64,000 nt of DNA from Capsicum annuum (lineage: Eukaryota; Streptophyta; Magnoliopsida; Solanales; Solanaceae), in contig NC_061116.1 in assembly GCF_002878395.1 (NCBI RefSeq), positions 118,290,875 to 118,354,874 on the forward strand. Direction: 5' to 3'. The notes under the pieces are model-generated. The model ran no database searches and was not told the origin of the DNA. It saw only the letters and a list, made by a program, of their open reading frames with translations. The translations under genes were made by a program, and so were the position numbers. How positions within the stretch are numbered: the first letter of the stretch is position 1; every line of letters starts with the position of its first letter. Below, one piece after another: positions 59,815 to 64,000 of the stretch.

Positions 59815-61590
59815 GAAAAGGAACATAGCTACCAATAAAAGGCTGCAAGACTGGCCGCTTTGGCTAATACAGAGGTTATCCAATAGAATATAGATGTACC
59901 CAGGAGTTCTCCTAATATGGACGATGAGTACATGGGAGATGATGAGTTTGTTAACTCGATGAATAGATGGTGTGCTGAAAAAATTGCACCGACAAATTAA
60001 AATGAGTAAGCAAGAGGGAGACTGCACCAAAAGCCCGAGGTGCAATTTGATCTAGATGACGATGACACTAATTTGGATGGAGTTGGCACCATGGGAGTAA
60101 TCCTTACACCACAATTATATCTTGGGGTGAAATTTAATATCACTAGCATAATGATCCAACTGCTCAATTTGAAGGAGTTATTTGGTGGATTACATGTTGA
60201 TGATCATATTGTACATTTGATGAACTTCATCATCATCTGTAAGTCATTCGACTATCCTAGAGTGGGAAAAAATAACATTCATATAAGGTTATTTCCGTTG
60301 TCTCTGTCTGGGGAGGCAACTTTGTGGCTGAATGAGTTAGCACCCGACTCTATAACAAACTAGAGGCAACTGAAAGGAGATTTGCTAGAAAGGTTTCTTA
60401 TACTTCCCAAGATGTTACAATCGAGGGATGAGATCAGTAACTTTAGGAAACTACCTAACAAAGCTCTTCATAAAACATGGATAAGGTTTTAGAAGAAGTT
60501 GATTGAGTGTTTGAATAATAAGTTGATGGATGAACAATTAATCGAGACATTTTATAAGGCTTTAAACTTAAATACAAAGCACACCATGGACAATGCTACA
60601 GGATGAGCTTTTAGGGATTGAAATTTTACTAAGGCGACAAATATGTTGGATAGAATAATAAATACAAGTGGAGCTTAGCATACCAGGGATTCTGAGGTAG
60701 CAAGAAATACTTATTTAAGTGATATGTTAGTGGAACAACACTGGAGAAAAGAGAAATATGATCAAGATATGGCTCACATGAATACACAGGTAGTTTAGCT
60801 CATAAAGCATTTGCTCTCGAGAAAGGTGGAAAAGGTCAAAGTTGGGGGATCGCATAGTAGGGTAGCTGAATTTAATTTTGAGGAGGAGGCAAATTATTTG
60901 AATAACCAGGGGTGCTTTTAGGCCATTGGCCAAGGAATCCAAGCATAGAACTATCAGTAGGACAATAATTAAGATAAGGTTGGTTATAGAGATCGTTACC
61001 AAGGAAGCTATAAGAACAAGGGTGATCTAAGTGGATTATATGTACCACCTGGGAGCCGTAGCACTATGGCAAATAATTTTAGGAAGATTTCTATGTTGGA
61101 TATGATGGTGAAATTATTGAAAGGGTTAGAATCAATTGATGTAGGAGTTAGGGAGATGAAGAGTGACTTGTCAACCATGAGTCAATTAGTTGACTCTCAC
61201 TCCATATCTCTTAAGCATTTGGTGCAGCAAATGAGAAAATAATACACAATGTTCAACCAATGAAAAAGCGGGAATTTATTGAGTGACGCAATTTAAAATT
61301 TCAGGAATAAAGATTTATTTATGGATATTACCACTAGAAGTGGTAAGATATTGCCAGATCCATATTTAGGAACACCTTCTCAAGTTGATAATGTTGAGTT
61401 AGAGGATGCAACAAATGATAATACACGAACTGAGTCTAAAAAGATGGGAAATAAGAAGAAGAAAGATTCAAAAGTAGACTACTATCTAACTAAAAAAAAT
61501 GCTAGTAATATGGAGCATGTCAAAGAAAAGAAGGTAGAGACCGCGCCAATAAGAATTCCAAGGACACCACCTTGCTTTCCCCATTGATTG
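59815..61590 (+). pseudogene. Athila-type gag
   Basis: Frame 60040-60363 encodes FNITSIMIQLLNLKELFGGL, then the HLMNFIIICKSFDYPRVG block and LSLSGEATLWLNELAPDS, the capsid core. Further on, with stops: LVEQHWRKEKYDQDMAHMNT, EEEANYLNNQGCF, SGLYVPPGSRS, MSQLVDSHSISLKHLVQQM, then frame 61321-61587 with MDITTRSGKILPDP and a lysine-rich end. No CCHC knuckle is seen, as is common in this group. Confidence 0.82.
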
Positions 61591-61779
61591 AAGAAGAAAG
61601 CAGATAAGGTTAAGTTCAGAAGTTCATGTCTATGTTAAAAAAAATTTCAATGAATATACCCTTAGTTGAGTCATTAGAGAAAATACTAGGATACGTCAAG
61701 TTCATGAAGGACTTAGTGATAAAGAAGAAAACTGTTAGCTACAAACCATCGGAAAACATTCATCATTGCAGTGCTATCA

Positions 61780-62130
61780 TTACTAGATCGCTAGTATAAA
61801 AGAAAGCTGATCCAGGAGAATTCATCACCCAGTGTATAATTGGAGCATTTATATTTTCTCAGGCACTTTGCGATTTAGGGGCAAGTATCAACCTTATGCC
61901 ACTAGCGATCTTGCAACAGTTAGGTTTAGGGACTCCTAAGATAACATCTATGAAATTATCGATGGACTAATGGTCAATAAAGAGACCGATGGATATTTTC
62001 TATGATGTTCTTGTGAAAGTGTCCAACTTTATATTCCCTTCAGACTTTGTAATTCTTGATTGTGAAGTGCCCGTAATCTTGGGTATGCCATTTTTAGCAA
62101 CTGAGAGAGTATTAGTTTTGAATCCTGTAA
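61780..62130 (+). pseudogene. Athila-type protease
   Basis: DLGASINLMPL at 61872-61904 is the aspartic protease active site (D-S/L-G-A-S). [20 protein letters not shown] near 62050-62110 is the conserved second half. A stop at about 61968 breaks it. Frame 62135-62356 after it is the variable acidic linker before RT. Confidence 0.78.
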
Positions 62131-62579
62131 ATCTATGAAGAAACCGAGGGAGATAAGTGTAGTCTCTATTATTGATGTTATTGATGAAGTTGTTCTAGTT
62201 GTACCAGTTGAAGAAACATTTGTTATGAAGACCTTAGCTACAGTCTTAATAAATTTTGATAGTGAAGGAATTGATGAATATGATGAGATTGTATGTGCAT
62301 TGATTGGAATTGGGTCATATTCATATGCTTCTAAAAAACTAGATTTGGACTTGTAAAATCAACCAACACTGCCTGTAAAGCCATCTATTAAAGAACTACT
62401 AATTTTTGAGCTAAAAGAGTTACTAGGCCATCCTCGGTATGTGTTTTTAGTTGAAGGTAAAACTTTATCAGTAATCATTGTAGCTAATTTAGTAGAGTAT
62501 TAGGTTGATGCTCTTATTTTAGTATTGAGGTGATATAAGAGGGCCATAGGGTGGACGATTGCCGATATCATAGATATTC

Positions 62580-63430
62580 CACCGGGGATTTGTACTCATA
62601 AGATCTAGTTAGAAGAATATTACACTCCCAGTATTGAGCATCAACACAAACTCAATCTACTAATATAAGAAGTGACGAAGGAAATAATAATGTGGTTTGA
62701 TGTAAGAGTGGTTTAACTGATTTCTTATAGCAAATGAGTAAGCCTAGTAAGTGTGTCCCCAAGAAAAGTGGTATGATAGTGGTAGACAATGAGAAAAATC
62801 AGCTAATTCTAATCAGGCCAGTGAACGACTGTAGGGTTTACATGGACTATAAGTATTTAAATTCTTGGACCTTGAAAGATCATTTTCTAATGCCCTTCTT
62901 TGACCAAATTCAAGACTAGTTGGCAGGAGGAGGTTGGTATTGCCTTTTAGATAGATACTCAAGTTACAATAAAATACTGCACCTGAAGATTAAGAGAAAA
63001 ATACATTCACCTATCCATATGGAACCTTTGCTTTTGAAAGAATGTCGTTCAAGTTATGTAACATACTTGCCACTTTCCAATGGTTTATGATGTCCATTTT
63101 CTCAAACATGATGGAAGACACTTTGGAAGTGTTTATGGATGATTTTTGGTGGTTGTTGATTCATTTGATAGTTTCTTAGTGAACTTAGGCAATGCATTGC
63201 AACGTCTTGAGGAGTTCAATATTGTCCTTAACTGGAAAAAATATCACTTCATGATGAAGGATACATAGTATTGGGGCATAAAATCTCAGCCAAAGGAATT
63301 GAGGTTGACCGATTTAAAATTGAAGTCATTGAAAAACTACCTCCAATCTCGGTGAAAGGAGTACGTAGTTTTCTTTGCCATATAGGTCTCTATTAGAGGT
63401 TCATAAAGGAATTTTCTAAAACTGCAAATC
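62580..63430 (+). pseudogene. Athila-type reverse transcriptase
   Basis: Frame 62734-62919 has SGMIVVDNEKNQLILIRPVN, then CRVYMDYKYLN and LKDHFLMPFFDQI (fingers). The palm follows in other frames; the catalytic FMDD box is at 63132-63143 with both aspartates. Downstream are the KISAKGIEVDR equivalents and SVKGVRSFLCHIGLY near 63350-63395. Several stops (e.g. after DQIQD at 62917) and shifts. Confidence 0.8.
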
Positions 63431-63479
63431 CATTATGAAAATTGTTATAAAAGGAAACCAAGTTTGTGTTTGACGAGGA

Positions 63480-63985
63480 CTGTTTGAAGGCTTTCCAATG
63501 ACTTAAAGAAAAATTAGTGGCTTCTCCCATCTTTATTGCTCTAGATTAGTACAAAAAGTTTGAAGTAATATGTAATGCAAGAGGTGTTGCACTTGGGGTT
63601 GTTCTTGAGAAAAAAAAAAAGAAAACCTTTTTCATCCCATTTATTATGCCAATTAAAAATTGAATGGAGCACAAAAGAACTGTATTGCTATGGAGAAGGA
63701 GCTCCTAGCCGTGGTTTATGATTTCATAAAACTTTGGGCATACTTATTGGGAACAAAGGTTGTGGTCAATACCGACCATGCAACATTAAGATATTAAATA
63801 TCGAAAAAGGATGCCAAACCAAGGCTAATAAGACGGGTTTTGTTGGTTTAAGAGATCGACTTTGAAGTTAAAGACAGAAAAAGGGTAAAAATCAAGTAGC
63901 AGACCATCTGTCTTGGTTAGAGAATGAAGGGAAAAGTTCAAAAGAGTTGGAAATTGATGACTCTTTTCCTGATGAGTAGGTTCTT
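63480..63985 (+). pseudogene. Athila-type RNase H, cut at the right end
   Basis: Region reads KFEVICNARGVALGVVLEKK (the first catalytic Asp replaced by Asn), the equivalents of ALNGAQKNYxxxExELLAVV in shifted frames, NTDHATLRY at about 63770-63795, and DHLSWLENEGKSSKELEIDD as the C-terminal link. The run of A at 63611-63622 causes a frame change. At 63986 the coding context ends. Confidence 0.75.
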
Positions 63986-64000
63986 TGTAACGCCCAGATT
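63986..64000. repeat. Possible start of another gypsy LTR
   Basis: TGTAACGCCCAGATT follows the Athila pol abruptly and resembles the inner end TGTAACGACCC/TGTAACGTCCC of the minus-strand gypsy LTRs at 3705, 47070 and 49321. Only 15 bases are visible. Confidence 0.45.

Larger units (their letters stand above)
58050..63985 (+). mobile_element. Athila-like Ty3/gypsy element, 3' part interrupted
   Basis: Plus-strand order: LTR-like sequence to about 59659, gag, protease, RT and RNase H. Gag motifs such as LFPLSLSGEATLWLNEL and ITTRSGKILPDP are hallmarks of the Athila group. A proper tRNA-Asp site is not visible after the presumed LTR end. Integrase and 3' LTR are missing because the element is cut at 63986 near the RNase H end. 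All frames are broken. Confidence 0.8.

Noticed and set aside
1..64000. CRISPR arrays, bacterial operons, ribosome binding sites, rho-independent terminators
   Set aside because: The window is clearly plant nuclear repeat DNA; the only regular short repeats are LTR minisatellites and AT runs.

Overview
This window looks like repeat-dense nuclear DNA of a flowering plant, most likely pericentromeric heterochromatin of a Solanaceae species. Pepper or tomato/potato is my guess from the style of the elements; it was not tested. I find no intact host gene, no tRNA or rRNA gene and no CRISPR. Nearly everything is LTR retrotransposon in several lineages, plus the 3' end of a CACTA DNA transposon. 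All pol genes are broken by stops and frameshifts. All functional statements are read from motifs, and element limits come from LTR ends, primer sites, polypurine tracts and target-site duplications (TSDs).

Layout, left to right. 1-6333: minus-strand Ty3/gypsy chromovirus (Tekay/Del-like), cut by the window edge, with integrase, RNase H, RT, protease, gag, primer site and 5' LTR. 6334-7630: unassigned decayed sequence. About 7631-13445: decayed plus-strand Ty1/copia element with 5' LTR, gag, protease, integrase, RT and RNase H; no 3' LTR seen. 13446-15337: a further decayed coding region of 'plant transposon protein' type. 15338-31114: plus-strand chromovirus with two LTRs and a near-matching TSD (ctatt/ctgtt), interrupted at 20092-26273 by a small non-autonomous LTR element with a tRNA-Asp primer site, a gag-type zinc knuckle and one uninterrupted 177-codon ORF. 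31358-34424: a gag-bearing element whose two ends are the same LTR start in inverted orientation, flanked by atttt on both sides. 34952-49197: tandem minus-strand chromovirus of the form LTR-internal-LTR-internal-LTR. 49321-54066: minus-strand gypsy deletion derivative with a perfect TSD (ataac). About 55880-57950: 3' end of a CACTA transposon. About 58050-63985: plus-strand Athila-like gypsy element, cut at 63986 by what looks like the start of another LTR.

Within each autonomous-type element the order is LTR, primer site, gag (capsid and zinc knuckle), protease, RT, RNase H, integrase, polypurine tract, LTR. The chromoviruses add an integrase C-terminal chromodomain. In copia, integrase precedes RT. 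Together these would once have packaged, reverse-transcribed and inserted the element.

The most useful observations are: a shared splice-donor-like site in every chromovirus LTR paired with an acceptor-like site just before gag; the inverted-LTR element with TSD; the three-LTR tandem; a palindrome-rich module at similar positions in different LTRs; the non-autonomous element's ORF; and a 100-N gap flanked by an identical 33-bp sequence, which is probably an unmerged overlap.
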